Assembly (NCBI GenBank): GCA_022447855.1
Contig: JAKUTX010000002.1
Coordinates: forward strand, 62,001-126,000
Length of the DNA stretch: 64,000 nt
Source: UBA6927 sp022447855
GTDB lineage: Bacteria > Chloroflexota > Dehalococcoidia > Lucifugimonadales > UBA6927
Direction of reading: 5' to 3'
This document shows, in pieces, positions 34,520 through 43,409 of the stretch. A program made the position numbers and the translations under genes. Under the pieces are notes generated by a model, which saw nothing but the letters and a program-made list of their open reading frames with translations, was not told the origin of the DNA and did no database searches. The first letter of the stretch is position 1, and each line of letters begins with the position of its first letter.

Positions 34520-35517
34520 TATGTTTCTTTCTCTGGATTTATAATTTTTGACAATATTGCCATTCTTATAGCTACTCCATTTTCAACTTGTTTTAGAATA
34601 AATGAGCGATTACTGTGAGCAACATTAGAGTCTATTTCTATCCCTTCATTCATAGGCCCTGGATGCATAACTATTGAGTTTGGACTTGTTATTTTTAGGA
34701 GTTTGTTTGATAGACCAAACTTTGAAGAATATTCCCTAATACTAGTTAAAAGTCCCAAGTTTTGTCGCTCAGATTGAATTCTTAAAGGCATGATTACATC
34801 TGCATTAAGAAGAGCTTTTGAAATATCAGATTGAACAGTAATATTTTTAAAAGGGAAATGGGATAATTCTTTTGAATTTTTCCTTATACTTGAAGGGACC
34901 AATGTAGATGGTGCACAAATGGTTACTTTTGCACCCATTATCGATAGGCCAATAATATTTGATCTTGCTACACGGCTATGTAAAATGTCTCCAATAATGG
35001 TGACATTGAGATTTTCTATATGTCCAAAGTGAGAATTGATAGTATATAAATCTAGAAGAGCTTGGGTTGGGTGAGCATGAGTTCCATCTCCCGCGTTAAT
35101 TATATTCGTTTCTTTTAGGGTTTTGGCAAGAGACCATGGAGCTCCTGAATGAGGATGTCTAATTATAATTAAGTCAGCATTCATTGCTTGTAGAGTTAAT
35201 GCAGTATTTTGTAAAGATTCTCCCTTTTCAGTGCTGCTACCTTTTGAAACTATGTTTAGAACATCTGCACCCAAAATTTTGCCCGCTTGTTCGAATGAAA
35301 CCCTTGTTCGGGTACTTGGTTCGTAGAATAATAATATTATGGTTTTTCCACGAAGGATGTCGGTTTTTTTATTGCCACTACGAAGTATTTTGAGCATTTG
35401 GTCTGCGGAGTCAAAAACGGACTTAAATTCTTGATAATTGAAAGAGTCAATATCAAGCAAATGTTTCGGAATCAGATCATTTTTTGAGTGATAACCTTTA
35501 CTATCGTTATGTGTCAT
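34519..35517 (-). CDS. pyrB: Aspartate carbamoyltransferase catalytic subunit
   Basis: A 332-residue ATCase. The carbamoyl-phosphate site is YEPSTRTRVSFEQAGK near residues 72-87, with TEKGESLQNT, DGTHAHPTQALLDLYT and MHPGPMNEGIEI. I place the start at ATG 35517 (GGAG upstream); the upstream TTG candidate at 35532 lies inside that ribosome binding site. The ATG overlaps the stop of a 47-codon upstream ORF as ATGA. No pyrI regulatory gene follows. Confidence 0.96.
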   Translation of the reverse strand: MTHNDSKGYHSKNDLIPKHLLDIDSFNYQEFKSVFDSADQMLKILRSGNKKTDILRGKTIILLFYEPSTRTRVSFEQAGKILGADVLNIVSKGSSTEKGESLQNTALTLQAMNADLIIIRHPHSGAPWSLAKTLKETNIINAGDGTHAHPTQALLDLYTINSHFGHIENLNVTIIGDILHSRVARSNIIGLSIMGAKVTICAPSTLVPSSIRKNSKELSHFPFKNITVQSDISKALLNADVIMPLRIQSERQNLGLLTSIREYSSKFGLSNKLLKITSPNSIVMHPGPMNEGIEIDSNVAHSNRSFILKQVENGVAIRMAILSKIINPEKET

Positions 35518-35657
35518 TGAAGAATTCTCCAATGAGGAAATTTGATGAACAATAGGGAATACGACAGCAGGTGGTTTAAGAAGTTCGTTATTCGTAGCAT
35601 TATTGATTTGGCAGCCTCGCGGAATTGAGCCGTATATATTGGAGTTGCGAGGTACAT
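35514..35657 (-). CDS. Possible upstream leader ORF of the pyr operon (47 codons)
   Basis: ATG at 35657-35655 opens MYLATPIYTAQFREAAKSIM and ends with TGA overlapping the pyrB ATG (ATGA). No ribosome binding site is seen. The start codon sits in the 3' arm of a hairpin at the predicted transcript 5' end. It could be a regulatory leader peptide or a chance frame; no homology is recognised. Confidence 0.35.
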   Translation of the reverse strand: MYLATPIYTAQFREAAKSIMLRITNFLNHLLSYSLLFIKFPHWRILQ

Positions 35658-35674
35658 CGAGTAATACTGTACCT
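35650..35674 (-). promoter_or_regulatory. 5'-terminal hairpin of the pyr operon transcript
   Basis: On the minus strand AGGTACA (35674-35668) and TGTACCT (35656-35650) pair perfectly around an 11-nt loop. The arm begins close to the predicted +1 and includes part of the leader ORF start codon. A role in translational or transcript-stability control is an inference. Confidence 0.5.
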
Positions 35675-35679
35675 TAATA

Positions 35680-35708
35680 ATTGTAACTGATAACAATCAT
35701 TGTCGCAA
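35680..35708 (-). promoter_or_regulatory. Predicted sigma70-type promoter of the pyr operon
   Basis: On the minus strand TTGCGA (35708-35703) and TACAAT (35685-35680) are separated by exactly 17 bp, putting +1 near 35673, about 155 nt before pyrB. Confidence 0.55.
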
Positions 35709-35793
35709 ATTTTTGATTGTCATTTTGTTTGCCTTGAGCGTATTGACTCTTCAATTGCGGAGTTCTTACAATAAGTAAAGAGGCTAAAGAGGT

Positions 35794-36225
35794 ATGTCGA
35801 TACAAAATTCTGATCATGTTTGGTCAGCTGGCGGGCTGGTATTTAAAGAATTGGCAAGTCAAAATGATGTGTTAGTGTGTGGGTTTGCTGAACCAAATTC
35901 TTGGAGATTGCCTAAGGGAAGGCCAGATGGCAATGAATCACCCCGTGAAACGGCATTAAGAGAGGTTAATGAAGAAACAGGTATCGTTACTGAAATTGTA
36001 GGTTTCATTGACAGTATAAGATATTCTTATGTTGACCAGTTTACTGAGAAGAGATTTTATAAGACAGTTTATTTTTATCTAATGCGTCCAATTGGAGGGG
36101 ATATAGCTTTTCATGATGATGAATTCGATATTGTAAAATGGATGTCTTCTAAACAGGCATTGGAATTTTTAAAATTTGAACATGAAAGAGGTATTCTTGA
36201 AAAAGGTCTTTCAATGGAATCGTAG
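35794..36225 (+). CDS. NUDIX hydrolase
   Basis: A 143-residue NUDIX protein. The full Nudix box GRPDGNESPRETALREVNEETG lies near residues 42-63, with PKG directly before it. These enzymes hydrolyse nucleoside diphosphates linked to X; the small size and PKGRPDGNES form recall diadenosine-polyphosphate hydrolases or MutT-like enzymes. AAAGAGG ribosome binding site. The following GNAT gene overlaps its end. Confidence 0.92.
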   Translation: MSIQNSDHVWSAGGLVFKELASQNDVLVCGFAEPNSWRLPKGRPDGNESPRETALREVNEETGIVTEIVGFIDSIRYSYVDQFTEKRFYKTVYFYLMRPIGGDIAFHDDEFDIVKWMSSKQALEFLKFEHERGILEKGLSMES

Positions 36226-36772
36226 AAATCGCCCCGAACATTCTAATCAGGGCAATTTTATAATCGAAGGAACAAAAGTTGTTTTAAGGCAAAAACGCAT
36301 AGAGGATGCGTTTCATGATTATCAATGGAGAATTGATCCAGAGTTATCAAAATTAGACGCTACTTTTCCTCTAAGAATTCGATATAAAGAATTTGTTAGA
36401 TTTTCTCTAGATGAAATTGAATATCCAGGCAGACGATCTAAACGTCTTGCTATAGATACTAAGGATGGAGTGCATATTGGTAATTGTATGTACTATGATT
36501 TGGATGAAAGAAGAGGCCAAACCGAATTAGGAATAATGATTGGTGACAGAGATTATTGGAATGGCGGGTATGGTACAGACGCAGTGGTTACCCTTGTAGA
36601 ACACATTTTTAAAACAATTTCTTCAATTAATAAGATTTACTTACATACATTGGATTGGAATGATCGCGCACGTAAGTCATTTGCAAAAGCCGGTTTTGTA
36701 GAAGTCAGAGAAGTGAAAAGAGATGGGCAAAATTTTGTTTTGATGGAGATGGAGCGTTCTGGATTACATTAA
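36197..36772 (+). CDS. GNAT-family N-acetyltransferase
   Basis: A 191-residue GNAT of the RimJ/RimL-like type. It has VVLRQKRIEDAFHDYQWRIDPEL near residues 22-44, TELGIMIGDRDYWNGGYGTDAV near 112-133 (acetyl-CoA loop GYGTDA) and IYLHTLDWNDRARKSFAKAGF near 151-171. I place the start at TTG 36197 because AGAGG lies 5 nt upstream. Starts at 36176 or 36182 in the same frame are possible. The gene overlaps the NUDIX gene, so translation is probably coupled. Confidence 0.87.
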   Translation: MKKVFQWNRRNRPEHSNQGNFIIEGTKVVLRQKRIEDAFHDYQWRIDPELSKLDATFPLRIRYKEFVRFSLDEIEYPGRRSKRLAIDTKDGVHIGNCMYYDLDERRGQTELGIMIGDRDYWNGGYGTDAVVTLVEHIFKTISSINKIYLHTLDWNDRARKSFAKAGFVEVREVKRDGQNFVLMEMERSGLH

Positions 36773-36958
36773 AAAGTAATTTCATAATTTAAGGATCTTG
36801 CTTGTTAACTGTGCATTTTGATTAGCTTTGCTTAATTTCTGTATGCTAAACACCTTGCAGCCACATCTCCAGTTATTTACCCTATAAGCTGGACTAATTT
36901 AGAAAATCTTTTTTGTAGTTGCGAAAAATGTTAGGTACTCTAGCTATAGGAGACTAAA

Positions 36959-38971
36959 ATGAAGTTAAGAAGAGCGAGAGTTACTCATTATAAGAGTATT
37001 GATGATTCTGGGTGGGTAGATCTCGATTTAATCACATGTATGCTTGGGAAGAATGAATCTGGAAAAACCGCATTCCTTAGCGCATTGCGTCGTTTAAGTC
37101 CTGTAATGGGCGATACTACAGTTTTTGAGTTGACTGATTATCCTAGGAAAGATTTTGTGCAGTATAGAAGAATACATGAAGAAGATCCTGCTACTGCAGT
37201 TACTGCTGAATTTGAACTCAGCAGAGAAGAGATTCAAGAGATAGAAAATGAATTTGGACAAAGGGCATTAAGGTCTGATGTTTTAACAGCATCTAAAAAC
37301 TATAAAAATCAATTGTTTTGGGCTTTCGAATTTGATGAAAAGGAATCTCTGAATACTTTGATTAGTCAGTCAGCTGATTTGCCTAAAGAAGTTCGAGAAC
37401 TTGCTGAAGGAGTTCAAAGCGTGGCAGAGTTACGAGAACTTCTTAAAGTTCGCGCTAGTAATTCTTCTGAAATTGGTGAATTTCTTGTAAATTTGCCAAA
37501 AGTTTTTGAAACTACGATCAAAGAGTATGTTGTCGAAAAATTCTTAAATAGATTTATTCCAAGATTTGTATATTTTGATGATTACAGTTCTATGAGGGGT
37601 AGAGTTTCAATTCAAGATATGATGGAGCGAATTGAGAGTGGGGATGAGCTAGACGATGCAGATAGATCTTTTATGTCATTGTTAACTGTGGCAGGTATAG
37701 AACTAGTGGATTTGTCTGATCAGACAAGTTTTGAATTTGTAACTGCTCAACTCGAGGCAGCAGCAATAAATATTTCATCTGAAGTGTTTAGGTTTTGGAA
37801 TCAAAGCGATCAATTGAGAGTCCAATTTAGCCTGGGAGCGGCAAATCCTAATGATCCTGCACCTCTGAATCGAGGTTCTATTCTCCATTTCAGGATTTGG
37901 AATGACCGTCATCAGGTTTCAGTTGGTTTTGATCAGCGATCAAAAGGATTTGTGTGGTTTTTCTCTTTCATTTCATATTTTGCTCATTTGAGAATGGAGG
38001 AAGAAGCAAATTTGATTTTGCTTTTGGATGAGCCTGGCCTTAATTTGCATGCAATGGCTCAAGCAGATTTCCTTAAATTTATTGAGGAAAGATTGGCAAC
38101 TAAAAGTCAAGTAATTTATACTACGCACTCGCCATTTATGATCGATAGCAATAATCTTCAAAGGGTAAGAATGGTTCAAGATTTGGTTGATAGAGGTACC
38201 ATAATTACCCGAGATACAGTAAGTAATGATCCTGATACCGTTTATCCCTTATTGGTAAGACTTAGTTATGAAACAGCACAAACTCTTTTCTTGGCTCCTC
38301 ATTGTTTGATGGTAAATTCTTCCGCTGATTTGGTTTATATCCAGGTATTGGGTGAACTTGCTGCAGCTCAAGGAAAAACCAGACTTGATCCACGCTGGGT
38401 AGTAATTCCAGTTGGAGGAGCAAACAATTTACCTACTTTTGTGTCATCACTTGGTGAAAGATATATGAGTGTTGCAGTTTTAATGGATGTTAGCCCAGGA
38501 CATCGAAAATTGCTCGATGGTGTAAATTCTAATGAGCATGTTCGTCGAGATTCTCCTATTAAATGGGTCCAGGTAACTAGGACGAGAGATGCTGATGTCG
38601 AAGATTTGTTTGATCCACAGTTTTATTTGAAATTAGTTAATGCAGCATACTCTCGCGAATTGGATGAACCATTAACTATGAAATCAATTTCCGAAAGTAA
38701 TCCGAAGATTTTACAAAGGATAGAGACGTTTTTCAGAAAATCTAATATTGCTGGAGGAACATTCGAACCCCACCGGCCTGCAGAATATCTTTTAAATAAC
38801 TATCATACTTTACAATTCGAGATAGATGAATCAACAGTTGATAAGGCAGTCCAATTGTTTGACAGAGTGAATGGATTGATGGGTGACCCTGACTACCAAA
38901 ACAATAGCCCTTCATTGGATTCGGTTGATTCTGCCAGACCATCAGGTTTTCTAGAGTCACTAGGAAACTAA
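36959..38971 (+). CDS. OLD-like AAA ATPase with degenerate TOPRIM domain (orphan)
   Basis: A 670-residue SMC/ABC-type ATPase. Walker A GKNESGKTAFL lies near residues 30-40. The ABC signature-like region FDQRSKGFVWFFSF is near 322-335, Walker B LLLLDEPGLNLH near 351-362, and the switch His IYTTHSPFMI near 385. A C-terminal TOPRIM-like domain follows. OLD nucleases usually have LVEGxSD and DxDxxG there; this protein has LMVNSSADLVYI and LMDVSPGH, so key acidic residues appear lost. LEDL-like DVEDLFDP is kept. It may act as an ATPase without nuclease activity. No UvrD-type helicase (GajB) or reverse transcriptase is adjacent. AGGAG site upstream. Confidence 0.8.
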   Translation: MKLRRARVTHYKSIDDSGWVDLDLITCMLGKNESGKTAFLSALRRLSPVMGDTTVFELTDYPRKDFVQYRRIHEEDPATAVTAEFELSREEIQEIENEFGQRALRSDVLTASKNYKNQLFWAFEFDEKESLNTLISQSADLPKEVRELAEGVQSVAELRELLKVRASNSSEIGEFLVNLPKVFETTIKEYVVEKFLNRFIPRFVYFDDYSSMRGRVSIQDMMERIESGDELDDADRSFMSLLTVAGIELVDLSDQTSFEFVTAQLEAAAINISSEVFRFWNQSDQLRVQFSLGAANPNDPAPLNRGSILHFRIWNDRHQVSVGFDQRSKGFVWFFSFISYFAHLRMEEEANLILLLDEPGLNLHAMAQADFLKFIEERLATKSQVIYTTHSPFMIDSNNLQRVRMVQDLVDRGTIITRDTVSNDPDTVYPLLVRLSYETAQTLFLAPHCLMVNSSADLVYIQVLGELAAAQGKTRLDPRWVVIPVGGANNLPTFVSSLGERYMSVAVLMDVSPGHRKLLDGVNSNEHVRRDSPIKWVQVTRTRDADVEDLFDPQFYLKLVNAAYSRELDEPLTMKSISESNPKILQRIETFFRKSNIAGGTFEPHRPAEYLLNNYHTLQFEIDESTVDKAVQLFDRVNGLMGDPDYQNNSPSLDSVDSARPSGFLESLGN

Positions 38972-39026
38972 CTCTAAGAAGATTTGTTTTTTACCAAGGA
39001 AACATTTAATAGAAACAAATTTATTA

Positions 39027-40442
39027 ATGTCTGAACAAAATCACTCTAGATTGTTTGATAAATGGACTTATCGTTCAGCGGTAGATCATATTATGAGTCT
39101 TGTGGATTTTGAAAGATCTACACATTCTCCAAATCATTCAAAGTTTCATTTAGAGAGAATGAATGAATTATTGGAGTTTTTAAATCACCCTCAAAAGGAT
39201 TTACATGCGATACATGTTGCTGGCACTAAGGGGAAAGGTAGTACTGCGGCTTTAATCGCATCAATTTTACAACAGGCAAAATATAATGTTGGTCTTTATA
39301 CTTCTCCCCATTTACACACTGTTAGAGAACGGATTCAAATCAATCAAATGCCTCTAACAGAAGAAGAATTTGCTCGTATCACATCTGAAATTTGGGGTGC
39401 AGTGGAGTTTTTAGCAGAAAAAGGAAAATTTGGTCCTGCGACTACCTTTGAGGTTTTGACGGCAATGAGCTTTTTAGCTTTTCGTAAAGCTAAACTAGAC
39501 TTTGAAGTTATTGAAGTAGGTTTAGGTGGAAGGCTTGATGCCACCAATGTAATTCATCCCCTTGTTTCACTAATTACTTCTATTAGTCTTGATCATACAG
39601 CAACTTTGGGAGAATCAATTAAGCAGATCACGATGGAAAAAGCTGGAATTATTAAACATGAGGTTCCTGTGGTTGCAGGCTTTCAGTATTTTGGAGGAGT
39701 TTTAGAAATTCTGAAAAAAATTTCTAGTGAAAAATCAGCTGAATTTTTTAATGTCAAAAAAATGATTACCACAGAAAATCTCAAAGTCTATTCAACAATG
39801 CAAGAGTTTGATTTGTCATCACCTTTACAAGATTACAAAATTAAATCACCATTGATTGGGGATTATCAAATTGAAAACATTGCTTCTGCAGTTGCTTGTG
39901 TAGAAATATTAATTTCTAAAGGTTATCAAATTGAAAAAGAGGCAATTGAACGAGGTGTTGAAAATGTGAAATGGCCCGCTAGATTACAAAGTTTTATGGT
40001 TGAGAATCAAAGAATTTTGGTCGATGGTGCTCATAACCCTTTTTCAGCTTTTAGATTAATTGAATCGATTCAACAACATTTCAAATTTCGGAAGTTATTG
40101 ATAGTTTTTGGCACGATATCAGGACATGATACGAAGCTAATTCTTAAGCATTTTTCTTCCTATTCTCCATTGCTGTTTCTTGGCAAATCACGACATCCAA
40201 AAGCGACAAATACTAGTGATGTTAAAATGGAAGCGAGTTCTTTGAATTTGCTTGAGGTCTCAGAATTTGCTACCGTTGGTGATGCACTGCAGAGAGCAAT
40301 AAATGAAGGCCTGGAGGATGATTTGATTTTAGTTACGGGCTCCTTGTCGGTAGCAGCTGAGGCAATCGAATATCTGCAAGATATTCCTCCAGAAATTTAT
40401 CCTAATATTTCTGGACCTACGGCAAGTGCGGAAAATATTTAA
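39027..40442 (+). CDS. folC: Folylpolyglutamate synthase/dihydrofolate synthase
   Basis: A 471-residue Mur-ligase-type enzyme. The P-loop VAGTKGKGSTAAL lies near residues 64-76, TSPHLHTVRERI near 97-108, EVGLGGRLDATNV near 163-175, and the C-terminal domain has LVDGAHNPFSAFRLI. It adds glutamate to dihydropteroate or folates. It is followed 12 bp later by fabF. Complements folD and the MTHFR-like gene in the window. Confidence 0.95.
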   Translation: MSEQNHSRLFDKWTYRSAVDHIMSLVDFERSTHSPNHSKFHLERMNELLEFLNHPQKDLHAIHVAGTKGKGSTAALIASILQQAKYNVGLYTSPHLHTVRERIQINQMPLTEEEFARITSEIWGAVEFLAEKGKFGPATTFEVLTAMSFLAFRKAKLDFEVIEVGLGGRLDATNVIHPLVSLITSISLDHTATLGESIKQITMEKAGIIKHEVPVVAGFQYFGGVLEILKKISSEKSAEFFNVKKMITTENLKVYSTMQEFDLSSPLQDYKIKSPLIGDYQIENIASAVACVEILISKGYQIEKEAIERGVENVKWPARLQSFMVENQRILVDGAHNPFSAFRLIESIQQHFKFRKLLIVFGTISGHDTKLILKHFSSYSPLLFLGKSRHPKATNTSDVKMEASSLNLLEVSEFATVGDALQRAINEGLEDDLILVTGSLSVAAEAIEYLQDIPPEIYPNISGPTASAENI

Positions 40443-40454
40443 CTGGAGGAACAA

Positions 40455-41714
40455 GTGCGGAATAAGAATCAACGAGTTGTGATTACAGGGGTGGGATTAG
40501 TCTCTCCTTTAGGAGAAACTGTTGATGGATATTGGAAAAGTTTAGTGAATGGTGAATCGGGTATTTCTGAAATGAAACTTGTAGATCCAGATGGTTTTCC
40601 TTGTAAAGTTTCTGGAGAGGTTTCTGATTTTGACCCCAACAATTATATGGATTTAAAAGAATCAAAAAGGTTGGCGAGATTTTCCCAATTAGCGGTTGCA
40701 GCTGCTGGTCTTGCCATCAAAGATTCTGACATAAAATTAGATGATGAGGATTCGGGGAGATTAGGGATAGTCATGGGAAATGGAAACGGAGGTTTCCCCG
40801 AGATGGAGCAAAATGCTAGAATCTTGGTTAAACGCGGAGGGATGAAAGTGAGTCCATTTTTTATCCCCATGATTCTTCCTAATATGGCTGCGGCAAATGT
40901 TAGCCGAATTTTTGGAATTAAAGGTTATACCAACACGGTTGTTACTGCATGTGCTGCAGGTACACAAAGCATTGGCGAAGGGGCGGAAGTTATTAGGAGA
41001 GGTGCTGCTGATGTCGTGTTTAGTGGTGGTTGTGAGGCTGGAATCAGTCAATTAGGATTGGGTGGATTCAATGTTATTCGCGCTCTTACACGGAGTAATG
41101 ATCTTCCAGAAAAAGCAAGCAAACCATTTGATGCAAATAGAGATGGTTTTGTTCCAGCCGAAGGTGCGGCATTCCTTGTTTTGGAAAATTTAGAACATGC
41201 AATAAAGCGAGATGCCAAGATTTTAGGAGAAATTTCAGGGTATGGAGTTTCTTCTGACGCTTACCATTTAGTGCAGCCTGATCAAGCAGGGAATGGAGCT
41301 GCCATGGCAATGGAATTGGCTATAGATGATGCTGGCATAGATAATTCATCTATAGATTATATCAACGCCCATGGGACTTCTACGCCTCAGAATGATTTAA
41401 CCGAAACGTTGGCTATTAAGAAAGTTTTTGGTGAACGTGCCTATAAAGTCCCTGTTAGTTCTACAAAATCTATGATTGGTCATGCTCTTGGTGGAGCAGG
41501 AGCATTGGAGGCAGTTGCTTCGGTGAAAACAATTCAGACGAGTAAGATTCATCCTACTATTAATTATTCATCCCCTGACCCAAATTGTGATTTAGATTAT
41601 GTGCCGAATGTTGCACGTAATAAAAGCGTAGATACCGTTATGTCAAATAGTTTTGGATTTGGTGGTCAGAATGCATGCATTATAATTAGCCGATTCGATG
41701 AATCTACTAATTAA
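40455..41714 (+). CDS. fabF: Beta-ketoacyl-ACP synthase II
   Basis: A 419-residue thiolase-fold KAS II. The Cys-His-His triad is visible as C in VVTACAAGTQSIGEG near residue 168, H in INAHGTSTPQND near 307, and H in STKSMIGHALGGAGALEA near 343. It elongates acyl-ACP in fatty acid synthesis. GTG start with GGAGG upstream. acpS lies elsewhere in the window at 49879. Confidence 0.95.
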   Translation: MRNKNQRVVITGVGLVSPLGETVDGYWKSLVNGESGISEMKLVDPDGFPCKVSGEVSDFDPNNYMDLKESKRLARFSQLAVAAAGLAIKDSDIKLDDEDSGRLGIVMGNGNGGFPEMEQNARILVKRGGMKVSPFFIPMILPNMAAANVSRIFGIKGYTNTVVTACAAGTQSIGEGAEVIRRGAADVVFSGGCEAGISQLGLGGFNVIRALTRSNDLPEKASKPFDANRDGFVPAEGAAFLVLENLEHAIKRDAKILGEISGYGVSSDAYHLVQPDQAGNGAAMAMELAIDDAGIDNSSIDYINAHGTSTPQNDLTETLAIKKVFGERAYKVPVSSTKSMIGHALGGAGALEAVASVKTIQTSKIHPTINYSSPDPNCDLDYVPNVARNKSVDTVMSNSFGFGGQNACIIISRFDESTN

Positions 41715-41734
41715 ATTAGGAAACTTTTAATTAG
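41707..41734. terminator. Possible bidirectional terminator between fabF and the SWIM gene
   Basis: CTAATTAAA (41707-41715) and TTTAATTAG (41726-41734) form a 9-bp inverted repeat around a 10-nt loop, overlapping both convergent stop codons. It is AT-rich and not followed by a long T-run, so the call is weak. Confidence 0.35.
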
Positions 41735-42014
41735 CTTGTCTGAGGATTTCTTCGACTTCTGACAAAAGATCTGCAGGTTCAATTTGAGATGCAAGCATAT
41801 CGTTCATGAATATTTCAAGAGCCATAGAATGGCAGCAGATTTGGTTGGATGAAAAATAATTACAGTCACACAACCATGTTCCTCTGTCGAATTCAATCTG
41901 GTGGGCTGAATTTTTACCTTGAAATTCGATCTTGCATTGTAGGATTTTGATCCGGTCGGATTGCTCTGCGTAGTCTCTTGCCTTGGTAATTTTTCGAACT
42001 ATACTCGAGTCCAT
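41727..42014 (-). CDS. SWIM zinc-finger protein
   Basis: A 95-residue protein whose central part has the SWIM pattern CxCx(n)CxH: LCDCNYFSSNQICCHSMALEIF near residues 50-71. SWIM fingers bind DNA or proteins. No other domain is present. ATG at 42014 is chosen because GAGGAGG precedes it at 5 nt; an in-frame upstream start at 42032 would overlap that site. Function unknown. Confidence 0.8.
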   Translation of the reverse strand: MDSSIVRKITKARDYAEQSDRIKILQCKIEFQGKNSAHQIEFDRGTWLCDCNYFSSNQICCHSMALEIFMNDMLASQIEPADLLSEVEEILRQAN

Positions 42015-42099
42015 CAAAACCTCCTCTAACAAGATCTAAGAGCGACATCCCCATATTAGAACATTGTGTAATAGTAAGCAAGAATGGAAATTGAAAAAG

Positions 42100-43401
42100 T
42101 TATTCTTCTACTCTTATTAAGCTTCCGACATAATTAACTACATCAAGGTTATTCATATTTTTAATTGCTTTAATCATGGAAGATTCTTTGGCTTTATGAG
42201 TCATGAATACAATTTCAGCAGTCATATCAGCTTCGTCTGTTTGCTTCTGAATTGCGGAGGAAATACTGATGTCTAAGTCACCAATTAATTTTGCGATTTG
42301 AGCGAAAACACCTGGTTTTTCAATTACATTCACTCGCAAGTAGTAGTTCGTTATCAATTCATCAATAGAAGTAATTGTAGAATCTACAGTCGCATCAAAT
42401 GATGGGGAAGAAGTGTATGACGTACTTTGGATTGCGTGGGAAGTCTTTATGATGTCTGCTATTACAGCACTTGAAGTTGGTTTTGCGCCAGCACCAGCTC
42501 CATGAAACATTACTTTGCCTATAAGGTCGGTTTCTACCTCAACAGCATTTAGTACACCAGAAATATTTGCCAGAGGGTGATTGGTAGGTAACATAGTGGG
42601 ATGAACCCGAATTTGTATCCCGTTTTCACCATTGTTAGCTATAGCCAGTAGCTTAATTGAGTAACCCAGTTCTTTGGCATAAATAAAATCCAAAGGATGA
42701 AGTTTTGTAATTCCTTCACAAAAAATACTGTCTAGGGGGATTTTTTTTCGGAAGCTCAAGGATGAAAGGATTGCAATTTTATATCTCGCATCAAAACCTT
42801 CAATATCATTTGTGGGATCCGCTTCCGCATATCCAAGTTTTTGAGCTTGTGACAGAGTAGTTTCTAAATCAGCACCCTCTTGGTCCATTTTGGTTAAAAT
42901 GTAATTTGTTGTTCCATTAATTATTCCACGAATAGAAAGAATTTTATTGGAGACTAATTCATTCGATAATGGACCGATAATAGGAGTACCCCCAGCTACA
43001 CTTGCTTCATAAGATATGTCGACGTGTTTCTTGTTTGCTAATTGAAATATTTTCGAACCATGTTTAGCAATTACCTCTTTGTTAGCTGACACGACATGTT
43101 TATTATTTGAAATACTTTCTAAAATATAATTTAGTGCAGGTTCTTCACCACCTATTAGTTCAACTATTATGTCAATTTCAGGATTATTTATTAGCTTTGA
43201 GGGATTTTCAGTGATTAGATCAGGATTAATTTTTACGGTACGTGATTTGGTTTTGTCACGGACTGCAACGCCTGAAAGGTTTATATCGATGCCAGATTTT
43301 TGGGCTAAAATTTCTCTTTGGTTGATTAAGATATCAGCAACACCACTGCCTACAACTCCTAACCCTAGAAGTCCGACGTTGATTGGAGATTTTTCAGTCA
43401 A
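42100..43401 (-). CDS. hom: Homoserine dehydrogenase
   Basis: A 433-residue protein. The Rossmann motif GLLGLGVVGSGV lies near residues 9-20, the dehydrogenase core has SANKEVIAKHG near 107-117, and the catalytic region has GTTNYILTKM and GYAEADPTNDIEGFDARYK near 190-208. A C-terminal ACT domain (YYLRVNVIEKPGVFAQIAKLIG, near 351) allows threonine feedback. It makes homoserine for threonine and methionine. TTG start. Downstream of the parvulin-type gene by 8 bp. Confidence 0.96.
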   Translation of the reverse strand: MTEKSPINVGLLGLGVVGSGVADILINQREILAQKSGIDINLSGVAVRDKTKSRTVKINPDLITENPSKLINNPEIDIIVELIGGEEPALNYILESISNNKHVVSANKEVIAKHGSKIFQLANKKHVDISYEASVAGGTPIIGPLSNELVSNKILSIRGIINGTTNYILTKMDQEGADLETTLSQAQKLGYAEADPTNDIEGFDARYKIAILSSLSFRKKIPLDSIFCEGITKLHPLDFIYAKELGYSIKLLAIANNGENGIQIRVHPTMLPTNHPLANISGVLNAVEVETDLIGKVMFHGAGAGAKPTSSAVIADIIKTSHAIQSTSYTSSPSFDATVDSTITSIDELITNYYLRVNVIEKPGVFAQIAKLIGDLDISISSAIQKQTDEADMTAEIVFMTHKAKESSMIKAIKNMNNLDVVNYVGSLIRVEE

Positions 43402-43409
43402 TTTATAGC

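Noticed and set aside
36959..38971. A complete Gabija defence system
   Set aside because: Gabija needs a GajB helicase next to GajA; flanking genes are GNAT and folC, and the TOPRIM residues are degenerate.
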